Positions 28,111-36,041 of a stretch of DNA of 51,338 bases are shown here, in pieces. Where the stretch lies: the NCBI GenBank assembly GCA_017530735.1, contig JAFXMB010000079.1:1-51338 (forward strand), in the 5' to 3' direction. Position 1 is the first letter of the stretch, and each line of letters begins with the position of its first letter. The translations under genes and the position numbers were made by a program. The notes under the pieces are model-generated. The model made no database searches. It saw only the letters and a program-made list of their open reading frames with translations, and was not told where the DNA came from. The DNA is from Bacteroidaceae bacterium. Lineage in GTDB: Bacteria; Bacteroidota; Bacteroidia; Bacteroidales; Bacteroidaceae.

Positions 28111-29169
28111 TTATTGGTTGTCCCATTCAACAACACCGGCATCAAACCTGATAGGTTCGGGTCCGATGATAACGGTAATCACGTAACTCTTTCCGGGTTC
28201 AAAACGCCCGAACAGGCCACTAAGACTGAATACATTATCCACGTGGTTCATGAAACCGCCTTTGCTGCCTATGTTATACCACACGCGGATATATTGATCA
28301 GTACCTACCGGTTGCGGAATGAGCAATGACTCGAGTGTATAAACAGCCGAGTCGGGGACACTAACATACTTGGCACTTGTTACCGTATAGCGCGGCAGAG
28401 TATCAACAGGTGTCCATTCAGTTACCATTGCCGGGTTGGAATAGTCAATAGCCTGGACATAATCGCCCTGGCTAATGAAATTGCCTATTTCCAGACTGTC
28501 TATGGAAATTGTCAAAAGGGAATCGGGAAGTGCTGTATCGCTGCGGCGTACTCTGACGCATATCTTGGACAGAATGTGCTGCATGTTGAACATTACTTCA
28601 TTGCGGTAAATGCCTGCCATACTCTGGCCTGAGCGGTCCAGCATCCAGTCTATATCGGTCACATGACCGAAATTGGCGGGAGGATAAGGCACTCCGCTGT
28701 CAATTGTGTTGCATCCTGTCAACGTCACACCCGATATGCTGACGGCGTGGGTTGCCGGATCGATAGCAGCCGTCACTCCGGGAACCGATCCCGAATGCGG
28801 TGCATAAGCGTAGAATTTGTAATTACTCCTGGTGTCCCAGTACTTGAGCGGAGAATAGGTCCACTTGGCCAGGGAAGTACTGAACGCAACCTCCTGATTC
28901 AGGAACAGACATTCAGTAACTCCCTCGGATGTGGTTTGCCACCCCCAGACGCCCATAGTCTCCATATGGTCGCTGAGCATTGTCACTGCGCGGGTGAGCA
29001 TAGGTAAAGGATTGTCAATGATACCATTGCTGAAAGATATTACCAGACTTTCGCTGTCCGCCTTCTGCTCACGCAGATCACGGACAGTGTCATCATATGC
29101 GCAGCCTCCTACCGTCAGGATCATTCCTGCCAGTATCAACTTTGCAATATGACGGGATAGTCTGTTCAT
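28111..29169 (-). CDS. Fimbrillin-like lipoprotein 4 (Mfa-like family)
   Basis: 352 residues. The lipobox is TVGGC (Cys23), followed by a long acidic linker, and LTRA lies at 58-61. Shared family blocks are WTYSPLKYWDTRSNYKFYAY, FNMQHILSKICVRVRR and the terminal YVITVIIGPEPIRFDA with VVEWDNQ. These place it with the Mfa_like_1 fimbrillins. It is separated from the preceding gene by 146 nt containing two strong hairpins, the largest gap in the cluster, so its expression may differ from the upstream subunits. It ends just after the Trp motif, without an added domain. Confidence 0.8.
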   Translation of the reverse strand: MNRLSRHIAKLILAGMILTVGGCAYDDTVRDLREQKADSESLVISFSNGIIDNPLPMLTRAVTMLSDHMETMGVWGWQTTSEGVTECLFLNQEVAFSTSLAKWTYSPLKYWDTRSNYKFYAYAPHSGSVPGVTAAIDPATHAVSISGVTLTGCNTIDSGVPYPPANFGHVTDIDWMLDRSGQSMAGIYRNEVMFNMQHILSKICVRVRRSDTALPDSLLTISIDSLEIGNFISQGDYVQAIDYSNPAMVTEWTPVDTLPRYTVTSAKYVSVPDSAVYTLESLLIPQPVGTDQYIRVWYNIGSKGGFMNHVDNVFSLSGLFGRFEPGKSYVITVIIGPEPIRFDAGVVEWDNQ

Positions 29170-29224
29170 CTTTTCCTTTTAATACTGTCTTAATCCTATA
29201 CCTTTTCCTTCTATAAATATCATT

Positions 29225-29282
29225 GGTCACCTAAGCGCTCCACGCTCTCTTAGTGACCGGTAGGGGTTTCACCCCCTGCCGG
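29225..29282 (-). promoter_or_regulatory. Two stacked intercistronic hairpins
   Basis: In the 146-nt gap between two fimbrillin genes, positions 29257-29282 form a 10-bp G/C-rich stem (CCGGTAGGGG with CCCCTGCCGG, one T-G pair, 5-6 nt loop). Positions 29225-29258 form a second stem (GGTCAC-C-TAAG with CTTA-GTGACC). Neither is followed by a T run on the minus strand, so they are not classical terminators. They fit an mRNA 3'-end stabiliser or attenuator that raises the level of the upstream subunits over the downstream ones. Confidence 0.6.
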
Positions 29283-29315
29283 CCTATTTAAAGAAAAGAG
29301 TTAGCTGATGATCAG

Positions 29316-30521
29316 TTATTCAATTGTTTTCTCAACTCCAGCAGGATCGTTTTGTCCAGCGCGATCTCTGTCTGCCCATGCGGCAACTTCTGCACAGAAT
29401 TCGATTTGATTAGGCTGTAATGTGATATTCAATGTATTCTGCCAACCTTCATTGAATTTCAGTGTTGTGGGCGCTGCTGCTGTAAATACAGTTGCCAGGT
29501 TGTAATATGCGGTAAATTCTTCTGCGTCATGTCCTTTTGTGCCATCCCAAATTACGTATGTGATAACAAAGTAGGGCTCTTCTGCGCTTTCAATCGCTAC
29601 ATAATTAACGGATTCAACGTTTTTTGCCTTGCCGTCAAGAGCAATATTCTCAATAGCTGCATCTTGAGGGATGACAAGAGACTCAATGATGTAATAAGGT
29701 GTTTGCTGAATCTTAAAGAGAGCGGCAGTATCACTAGAAGTTGTTGCAGAATAGGTAATAGGGGTGCCCTGTCCTGACCATCTGTTGTTGTTGCCAGACT
29801 GTGTAGCTGCTGTTGACTCGGAGAAATTACCAGAACCATTCAAGTTCTTTACTTCAAATTTCTTCAATTTTACTATCTGAGTGGCAAGGTTGTCAGCTTT
29901 CTTAATGGTGACATTCAAACGGCTTAAGATGTGTATGAAGTTAAGTTGAACTGGGCGGTTGAATGATGCATAAGCAACAGAGGCTGGCTCTGCAATCATC
30001 TTGTCGACATCGGTTACGCCCTTAAATGATTCTGCGTAACTGTCTGCAGGGGTTGCTGCAAGGTTTGACGGGGTAAGGGTAGATGATGTTTCAAAATAAC
30101 CATTTTTTTGATTTTCATTTGTCGGTTCTACGAAAGTCCAACCTGCATTGTCTTTAGGTGCAGCAGCGTAGAACTCATATTTTGTGGCAGCCTTGTCCCA
30201 GAAGCGAAGAGGACTATAGGTGTAGTCATACTTCGAGGCGTCACTTGGATTGACAGTTACGGATACACTATCTGCGTCAAATACGGCGTTTGATGAAGTG
30301 TTCTTATATCCCCAAACCTGAAAATCATCGTGGTGTGTAAAGAAGACCCATTTGTATGTGGTGTCTGAATTTTCTACGTTACCACGTGTCAGATTCTCTG
30401 TGAAAGTGGTGAAAGAGATGGCCATGCCATTGTCATTCTGAAGATCCTTTTTTAAGGTGTCTTGATCAGAGCAACTTGCAACTATCGCTACGGCTGCTAA
30501 AATGAATATTGACTTTTTCAT
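29316..30521 (-). CDS. Fimbrillin-like lipoprotein 3 (Mfa-like family)
   Basis: 401 residues. The lipobox is IVASC (Cys17) and LTRG lies at 44-47. Family blocks are YTYSPLRFWDKAATKYEFYA, LNFIHILSRLNVTIKKAD, and the end of the fold, NTLNITLQPNQIEFCAEVAA followed by W. The gene is followed directly by the hairpin pair, as expected for an abundantly expressed subunit, so it or its upstream neighbour is my candidate for the main shaft pilin; this is inference. Its signal peptide (MKKS start, AACS/VASC lipobox) and size resemble the next gene upstream, suggesting they are closer relatives of each other than of the rest. Confidence 0.8.
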   Translation of the reverse strand: MKKSIFILAAVAIVASCSDQDTLKKDLQNDNGMAISFTTFTENLTRGNVENSDTTYKWVFFTHHDDFQVWGYKNTSSNAVFDADSVSVTVNPSDASKYDYTYSPLRFWDKAATKYEFYAAAPKDNAGWTFVEPTNENQKNGYFETSSTLTPSNLAATPADSYAESFKGVTDVDKMIAEPASVAYASFNRPVQLNFIHILSRLNVTIKKADNLATQIVKLKKFEVKNLNGSGNFSESTAATQSGNNNRWSGQGTPITYSATTSSDTAALFKIQQTPYYIIESLVIPQDAAIENIALDGKAKNVESVNYVAIESAEEPYFVITYVIWDGTKGHDAEEFTAYYNLATVFTAAAPTTLKFNEGWQNTLNITLQPNQIEFCAEVAAWADRDRAGQNDPAGVEKTIE

Positions 30522-30572
30522 AATTCGTATTTCTTAGTTTGTTTATTAATGGTTGGTAATGTTGTGTTTGGA

Positions 30573-31691
30573 TTATTCTACGTCAACCTCTTCGAGATCC
30601 TGTCCGTTGGGATCCCATGCGCTAACATTCTCAACACAGAACTCGATCTGCTTAGGAGCGATGTTGATTACAGCTACATAGTACTCGTTCTGTCCAGGAG
30701 CATATATGTTGGGGTCATAGCCCTGGTCGCCGGAACTAAGTGAAGGATCTCCAGTTCCAATAGTTCCTGTTGAGATGGCACCGTCCTCAGTTGTTCCATC
30801 TGCGTATTTGACATTGTATGTAACCTTGACATCAAATGTATGCTTTGTTACAGTGCTATTGACAGGTGTGACGATGTATGTTTTACCGATTGCTGCTGCA
30901 GTATTGGTAACAAGCTGGCTGCCGGTGAAAACGGAGGTTTCATATGTTCCGTCTTTGGGGGCATAGGTTGTATAAGAGGTGGTTCCTGCGGGGTCACTGC
31001 TTGCAGTTTCTGCCCATTGTACAGCGCTTGCTGATGGGAAGTCGATATCAATAGCTGTAACAGTGAATGAAGCAACAGGATTTGATGCTGCATCCCAAGC
31101 TGCAATATCTGTTTTAATCTTAAAAGAAAGTTTTGACAGAATGTGGTTGAAAACAAACTGTACGGTAGGAGAATTGGAATGTGCGTCATGCAGTCTTGAA
31201 TCACTATAGCCGATGTTCTCAACAGCTGTTGCGACAGCTTTGTCTGCACCATCAGTTGTAATGTCAACTATTGTAGGTATTCCAGTAAAGGTGAAACCTG
31301 ATGATTTGTTGAATGCCGGGTTTGATCCCGCTGAGTTGTTTGTGCCGGTAAAAGGTGCATATGCATAGAAATCATATGCTTGTGTTGCGGCCTTGTCCCA
31401 GAAACGTACCGTTGTGTGAGACCACGCATACGGAGAAGTTTCATTGGAACAAACTACATTTTCATTTGTGAAGATAGCGGCATCGTTTTTATAACCATAA
31501 ACGCCAAATCCAACATTGTCGGATTCACGGAACCAAGCCATATCCAGTTCTGCACGAGTGGTCTTTTCAGTAGCACTGTGTCCAAAACCAATGACGGCAT
31601 CCTGAGTGTTAATATCCCTGAATGTGTCGTTGCTTGAGCAGGCTGCGAACAATGCGGCAGCGGCTGCGATCATCAAATAACTCTTTTTCAT
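30573..31691 (-). CDS. Fimbrillin-like lipoprotein 2 (Mfa-like family)
   Basis: 372 residues. The lipobox is LFAAC (Cys18) and TTRA lies at 44-47. Conserved blocks are VRFWDKAATQAYDFYAYAPF, VQFVFNHILSKLSFKIKTD, and YYVAVINIAPKQIEFCVENV followed by SAWDPNG. All match the Mfa_like_1 fimbrillin group. The protein is alanine, serine and threonine rich and lacks insertions. It sits 51 nt from the next gene and 63 nt from the previous one, and no separate promoter was seen. Its role as shaft or accessory subunit cannot be decided from sequence. Confidence 0.8.
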   Translation of the reverse strand: MKKSYLMIAAAAALFAACSSNDTFRDINTQDAVIGFGHSATEKTTRAELDMAWFRESDNVGFGVYGYKNDAAIFTNENVVCSNETSPYAWSHTTVRFWDKAATQAYDFYAYAPFTGTNNSAGSNPAFNKSSGFTFTGIPTIVDITTDGADKAVATAVENIGYSDSRLHDAHSNSPTVQFVFNHILSKLSFKIKTDIAAWDAASNPVASFTVTAIDIDFPSASAVQWAETASSDPAGTTSYTTYAPKDGTYETSVFTGSQLVTNTAAAIGKTYIVTPVNSTVTKHTFDVKVTYNVKYADGTTEDGAISTGTIGTGDPSLSSGDQGYDPNIYAPGQNEYYVAVINIAPKQIEFCVENVSAWDPNGQDLEEVDVE

Positions 31692-31754
31692 AATTCTCTT
31701 CTCTTTAAATTGTTAGTTATTAATTGTTTTTGTTTTTATGCGGATTGATGCATT

Positions 31755-32894
31755 TTACTTTACGATAAGCGCTGTGTCGATTTGATCGGCCCATTCTGCG
31801 GCGCGGGCATCAAATATGATAGCCTCGGGATCGATGGTGAGCTTGAGGATATACTTGTTGCGATCCATGAATTCCGGGAATACAGCTCTCAGAACTACAG
31901 AATCCTGTTGGCTCATATCCTTCAAAGTGTCATTGTACTTGAACTTGAGCTGATACTTGTAATCCTGGTCGTTGATGGCGTATTCCAAGCGGAGGGCTTC
32001 AACGTCACGCTCAATGGACTGAGGCATTACCAATGACTCGATGAAGTACTTGGGCGCGCCCGGGGTGTAAGTCAAACCATCGGTTGTGCCTGAATTAAGA
32101 AGTACACCGTCGGTGTTCTCAGCCTCCCAGCTGAGTTTGTAGCTGCCGTCTTCTTTTGATGAATGCCAGCCGCTATTTGTAACGTTGTAATTCTTTTGAG
32201 CGTATGTTCCGTGGTTGTCAAGTCCGAGAACCTCAACCTTCTTTATATATACGTTCATTGTATCCAGTATTCTGGCCTTGCCGATAGTTATGTTGAGCTT
32301 AGCCAGGATGTGGCTGAACAGCATATCGACTGTGGCGTCATGAGTAGCACCTTTCTGATTGTTCTTCTGGGCGGTCATGAGGTCTGCATCCTTGCCGTTC
32401 TCGCCGGTGAATCCCTTGTTGACCTCAGTGGTACGTGTTCCGTCCTGAAGGTTTGTTCCAACCAGAGTATAGCCGCCTGCAACTGTTACGTAATCGCCGG
32501 AAGCGTCAGCTACGTTATCTGTCTTGTTGTAGATGATGTATTTTGCACTGGGTGAAATGGCTACGAAACTGAAATTAGCCTGCTTGTCCCAATAACGGAG
32601 GTCTTTATATTCCCATGCGCCGGCTTTAGAATAAACTGTATCGCCGTTGAAGACTGATAATACAGTGCCGTCAATGGTTGAAGTCTTGGTGCTGAATACA
32701 ACGAACTGGTCGTGATAGCTTGTAAGGCTTTCAGCGTTGGCAGGAAAGGCTTTTGTGGCCATGTCAGTGTAAATACTGAAGTTGATGGGCTGCTCGGGCT
32801 CATTAACTTTCTCTCTTACGCTGAGGATTCCGTCCTGAGCGCATGATGTCAGCAATACTGCTGCAACTGCGATTATTAGGTTTTGAATTCTCAT
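31755..32894 (-). CDS. Fimbrillin-like lipoprotein 1 (Mfa-like family)
   Basis: 379 residues, first of the seven fimbrillin-like genes. The lipobox is LLTSC (Cys18), followed by AQDG, and ATKA at 46-49 is the Lys form of the processing site. Family blocks are WEYKDLRYWDKQANFSFVAI, MLFSHILAKLNITIGKAR and YILKLTIDPEAIIFDARAAE with the final Trp. It has an extra polar stretch of ~40 residues (TTEVNKGFTGENGKDADLMT) before the core block. Together with the DUF5119-like gene and the 67-aa gene upstream it forms the start of the putative pilus operon. Confidence 0.8.
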   Translation of the reverse strand: MRIQNLIIAVAAVLLTSCAQDGILSVREKVNEPEQPINFSIYTDMATKAFPANAESLTSYHDQFVVFSTKTSTIDGTVLSVFNGDTVYSKAGAWEYKDLRYWDKQANFSFVAISPSAKYIIYNKTDNVADASGDYVTVAGGYTLVGTNLQDGTRTTEVNKGFTGENGKDADLMTAQKNNQKGATHDATVDMLFSHILAKLNITIGKARILDTMNVYIKKVEVLGLDNHGTYAQKNYNVTNSGWHSSKEDGSYKLSWEAENTDGVLLNSGTTDGLTYTPGAPKYFIESLVMPQSIERDVEALRLEYAINDQDYKYQLKFKYNDTLKDMSQQDSVVLRAVFPEFMDRNKYILKLTIDPEAIIFDARAAEWADQIDTALIVK

Positions 32895-32926
32895 AGCTGT
32901 TTGGTCTTTGTCTTTCTGTTTAATAT

Positions 32927-33130
32927 TTAATTAATGAAACGTATTGATGCGCCATTATAGTTAGTGTAGCTTCCGTAAGTGGGTTGCCCGTTTTCATGAG
33001 CTGCATTGCTCTGGGATTCACTTGCAGTGCGTGTGTTTGCGAGAGTAGCTAAAGCTGCTACTGCCAGCGTTGCCACGGCTGCCAGAAACATGTAGCTCCA
33101 TTTACCTTTTCTGATTAACTCTGTAAACAT
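32927..33130 (-). CDS. Small 67-aa membrane or secreted peptide in the pilus cluster
   Basis: 67 residues. MFTELIRKGKWSYMF leads into an alanine-rich hydrophobic segment (~residues 13-31), then a polar tail of ~35 residues, NTRTASESQSNAAHENGQPT and onward to an aromatic end (YTNYNGASIRFIN). The hydrophobic part could be a signal peptide or an N-terminal anchor. I do not recognise a family. It lies between the DUF5119-like and first fimbrillin genes (66 and 32 nt gaps) on the same strand. The tail contains a TRTA element resembling the T-R-A processing site of the pilins. That it is a real gene rests on its position, the good signal segment and the lack of an overlapping alternative. Confidence 0.55.
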   Translation of the reverse strand: MFTELIRKGKWSYMFLAAVATLAVAALATLANTRTASESQSNAAHENGQPTYGSYTNYNGASIRFIN

Positions 33131-33196
33131 ACTTCTTTATATTTTAATACTTGTTAATTTTTATACATATTTTGTTGTGAAATCATCGTTTCTTCA

Positions 33197-34435
33197 TCAA
33201 ATTGTGACCTCAGCGTTGATTTCGTTATCCCAATCCTCAACACTTGCATTGAAACCGCCACCGGTGCTCTGAGGACGCTGGTTGATTACATCCTGCGGAA
33301 TCTCGTTGGCATCAATGTAAATGGTGATGACACCACCTGCGGGCTTCTCGTGCATCTGCTCGGTGATGTCTCTGGTGATGGTGTAGGTCAGTCCGTTGCG
33401 GAGTGTCAGACCTATACCGATGAAATTCTGATCAAGCTCTGCAGCCTTGCTGCCTGCCTTGGTGGTCTCGATAGGAACGATACCGGGAAGGCCCCATGTC
33501 AGTACGCGTGCTGCGAAGATATCTGCGTTGTCAACTGTTGTGCCGTCGGCCAGACGAACGTCGTCGTGGTTCTGGATGGGCTTAACCTCATCAGTTGAAA
33601 CTGCGATTGTATTCTCGAAAGTCTTACGAGTGAACAGGTCAACACCCTGTGCAAGACCTGTGATTGTGAATCCCTTTGAACCTGTGATGTAGTTGCCCTT
33701 ACCGTCGAGGTTGTTGTTAAGTACTACAACCTGGTACAGATAAACGAATGAGTAGGGGCGGAGAGCGGCGTCAACCTTGTAGATGTAGCTCAGATTACCG
33801 TACTCATCGTATTCCTTCTCATATGATGAAGGATCCTCACTGATCTTAAGGTTTGCTGCCAGAGAACCGAACAGCTCGTCAGGCTGGTTGTAGTTTACGT
33901 AACTCTTAGCGGTGTCAGGCATCTCGCTGCCCTTGGTCTCGCCGCGGGTGCGGATCCATGATGCGAGTGAACTTACGCGTGTAGAAGCGGTGTATGACTC
34001 GAAATCCTCGCTCTGGTAGAATGATGTGTACTCAGTACCGAAGTTGTAGAACAACATATCGTATGTTGAACCTGCGTTCAGAGATACACGACCGCCGTTT
34101 GAATCGAAAATCTTGAAGAATGAGCTGTAGCGCTTGCCGGTGTAGCTGTCTACATTATATATAGTACCCTTAACGAGCTCAGGCTTGGTGTAACCGATGG
34201 TGCCGAAATCAGCAGCGCTCTCATTCCAGGTGTACTGCCACTCAGTCTCCCAATCGATTCCCCAGAGGAGGTCCAGACGAACGTCGTACATCTCGACTTC
34301 AATCTGAATTCCGTTGACGCGGAGGTAAAGATCTTTACGCTCGCAAGAGTTGCCGAACAAAAGAACCATTGCAAAGACCAGAATTATCTGTATCTTTGCG
34401 ATAGCGTTGTTGTTTAAAAATCTTCTGTTCGACAT
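33197..34435 (-). CDS. DUF5119-like lipoprotein, first gene of the pilus cluster
   Basis: 412 residues from the ATG at 34435, chosen because a longer reading (to 34510) would run through the candidate promoter and weaken the signal peptide. The signal ends LLFGNSC (Cys31), followed by ERKDLYLR. The next ~150 residues (VEMYDVRLDLLWGIDWETEW and MLFYNFGTEYTSF) resemble DUF5119, a Bacteroidales lipoprotein family found with fimbrillin genes. The C-terminal part has YVYLYQVVVLNN and ends in a Trp motif (NASVEDWDNEINAEVTI) like that of fimbrillins. By analogy with FimB/Mfa2-type anchors, it could be the outer-membrane anchor or assembly starter of the pilus. This is inferred from position and lipidation only. 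Confidence 0.7.
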   Translation of the reverse strand: MSNRRFLNNNAIAKIQIILVFAMVLLFGNSCERKDLYLRVNGIQIEVEMYDVRLDLLWGIDWETEWQYTWNESAADFGTIGYTKPELVKGTIYNVDSYTGKRYSSFFKIFDSNGGRVSLNAGSTYDMLFYNFGTEYTSFYQSEDFESYTASTRVSSLASWIRTRGETKGSEMPDTAKSYVNYNQPDELFGSLAANLKISEDPSSYEKEYDEYGNLSYIYKVDAALRPYSFVYLYQVVVLNNNLDGKGNYITGSKGFTITGLAQGVDLFTRKTFENTIAVSTDEVKPIQNHDDVRLADGTTVDNADIFAARVLTWGLPGIVPIETTKAGSKAAELDQNFIGIGLTLRNGLTYTITRDITEQMHEKPAGGVITIYIDANEIPQDVINQRPQSTGGGFNASVEDWDNEINAEVTI

Positions 34436-34466
34436 TGAATTTTGTTCTTTTCGTTTGTTTCCGATA

Positions 34467-34474
34467 CAAAAGTA
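34467..34474 (-). promoter_or_regulatory. Candidate -7 box for the 13-gene surface cluster
   Basis: TACTTTTG on the minus strand matches the Bacteroidota -7 consensus TAnnTTTG exactly and lies 31 nt upstream of the DUF5119-like start. The nearest TTTG upstream (34505-34502) is 27 nt away, too far for the usual 19-21 nt spacing. The promoter may therefore need an activator; the divergent AraC-type regulator is the obvious candidate. Confidence 0.45.
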
Positions 34475-34677
34475 CGCGTTATATAAGTGTCGATTTTCCA
34501 ACAAACACAATTGAACGTCTCAGAATCACAAAACGAATTTCAAACAATAGTTTAAATATCAACAACTGATGTTCAACACGTCAATTTATAGATGAAACCG
34601 CAATTCTCATATTCCCAAAAGCACAAATTTTGAGTAAAAAATGGCGATATTTAGTGCTCTCGTGCCGTTTTTATGCT

Positions 34678-34685
34678 TATTTTTG
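34678..34685 (+). promoter_or_regulatory. Candidate -7 box for the AraC-family regulator
   Basis: TATTTTTG matches TAnnTTTG and lies 28 nt before the regulator's ATG. No clean TTTG is found at the expected -33 distance. The 278-nt region between the two divergent start codons (34436-34713) is A/T rich. An 8-bp inverted pair, ATTTCAAA near 34542 and TTTGAAAT near 34694, is the only symmetry noticed. Confidence 0.35.
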
Positions 34686-34713
34686 TTGTGAATTTGAAAT
34701 AAAGGACTGATTT

Positions 34714-35931
34714 ATGCTTGGTATTTTCATTGTTCAATTACCATTTTCAGTATGTGCGGTTTGGTGCCTGATAGTACTGTTTAAGAGACATAAAACCGTG
34801 TCAGACAGGCTTATAATGTGGGTTATGGGACTTTTGGCGGTTAGCGCTTTTTGCGGTTCTCACCATATGGATCCCAATCCTGACTATGAGATGCTGGCTA
34901 TTTATGACGTAATACTGCAATTCACCTCTTTGGCTGTCTTTCCGATCATTTGTATTTATTTAAGGTGCTTTTATGAGGAGAATGAACCTTCATGGGTTTC
35001 ATATCTCGCCACAATACCTGCATTGGCACTATTTGCCATTTCTATTGTGCTGACAACGTTATTGGGTCTGCCCAGATGCGGTGAAATTGTAAAAATGCTA
35101 CATGCTTCTATTTTGGTGCGTTCATCTCTTACTCCTCTTGAGAATGCTTATGTATTGCTGACATACCAGGTTTATTTCATTACTTTCTATGTCAGCCTCT
35201 CTGTTTCACTGGTATATGTTTTCTCTCGCCTTTTTACCGGAAAGTTTAAATTTAATCACATCGTGGCATTTTTGAGAGGCCAGAAATCTTCGTTTGTTGC
35301 GAATGTGATAAGTTTGTTTTTCGTCATTTACTTTATAATGTGGGCTGTTTCAGTCCTGTTTACATCTGTTTTTTCAAATACCCTGTCAATCTGGTCTACT
35401 CTCTGGTCTCTTGTGGCAGCTGCAGTTTTGTTCTTGATAGGCTATGTAACCGCTGTTCCTGCTCTGCCGGGCGGATATATCAATATTGAGAGACTTCGTC
35501 ATCCATTCAGTGCTATGCGTCAGTCTACCCAGGAGTTCCTCCAGGGTATTGATTCGGGTCCTATGGCTGGTGTAGCCTCTTCAGGTTATGATAGAATAAT
35601 GGAATCTTTCAAGCAGTATATGGATAAGGATCGCGGTTATCTGAATCCTTCACTGACCATTGAAGAGATTTCACGTGTACTTAATACCAACCGTACATAC
35701 GTTTCAAGACTGGTTAATCTGTATTACGGTATGACTTTCCGTGATTATCTGAATCAAAGACGTCTTGAGTACTCCAAGCAACTTATGAATGACGAGCCGG
35801 ATGCTTCACTTGACTATATAGCATCCAAGAGCGGATTCCAGAGTTCTACGCAGTTTATCCGCAAGTTCAGGGAGACAGAGGGTCTTACTCCTACGGTCTG
35901 GAAGCAGACTTTGATGCTCAAGAAAAAGTAA
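34714..35931 (+). CDS. Membrane-bound AraC-family transcriptional regulator (7 TM)
   Basis: 405 residues. The first ~250 form seven hydrophobic segments (about 3-23, 33-48, 62-84, 95-118, 148-172, 195-220, 226-248) with no large periplasmic domain. A linker leads to a C-terminal AraC-type double helix-turn-helix at ~305-400: LTIEEISRVLNTNRTYVSRL for the first helix pair, then IASKSGFQSSTQFIRKFRET and GLTPTVWKQ for the second, which is well conserved. Such regulators bind DNA while held in the inner membrane. It is transcribed away from the pilus-like cluster, sharing a 278-nt intergenic region, so it probably controls that cluster in response to a membrane or small-molecule signal. The signal cannot be read from the sequence. 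Confidence 0.85.
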   Translation: MLGIFIVQLPFSVCAVWCLIVLFKRHKTVSDRLIMWVMGLLAVSAFCGSHHMDPNPDYEMLAIYDVILQFTSLAVFPIICIYLRCFYEENEPSWVSYLATIPALALFAISIVLTTLLGLPRCGEIVKMLHASILVRSSLTPLENAYVLLTYQVYFITFYVSLSVSLVYVFSRLFTGKFKFNHIVAFLRGQKSSFVANVISLFFVIYFIMWAVSVLFTSVFSNTLSIWSTLWSLVAAAVLFLIGYVTAVPALPGGYINIERLRHPFSAMRQSTQEFLQGIDSGPMAGVASSGYDRIMESFKQYMDKDRGYLNPSLTIEEISRVLNTNRTYVSRLVNLYYGMTFRDYLNQRRLEYSKQLMNDEPDASLDYIASKSGFQSSTQFIRKFRETEGLTPTVWKQTLMLKKK

Positions 35932-35937
35932 CTCTTT

Positions 35938-35965
35938 AAAACCTCCGCAACGGAGGTTTTTTTTT
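35938..35965 (+). terminator. Intrinsic terminator after the AraC-family regulator
   Basis: A perfect 10-bp stem, AAAACCTCCG with CGGAGGTTTT, closes a 3-nt loop (CAA) and continues into a run of T. It begins 7 nt after the stop codon and separates the regulator from the V-ATPase operon. Confidence 0.9.
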
Positions 35966-35997
35966 GTTAATAACGCAGGTTATTATGGCTATTTGAT

Positions 35998-36005
35998 TAA
36001 ATTTG
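35998..36005 (+). promoter_or_regulatory. Candidate -7 box for the V-ATPase operon
   Basis: TAAATTTG matches TAnnTTTG and lies 36 nt upstream of the first ATPase gene, giving a leader of roughly 30 nt. A TTTG at 35963-35966 is 31 nt upstream, longer than the usual spacer, so the -33 element is uncertain. Confidence 0.45.
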
Positions 36006-36041
36006 CCAATCTGATATTTGAGAGTAACAAGTTATTAACCT

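Noticed and set aside
34436-34713. A phase-variable invertible promoter for the pilus cluster
   Set aside because: I found no inverted repeats of useful length flanking the promoter region, only an 8-bp A/T-rich pair, and there is no recombinase gene nearby.
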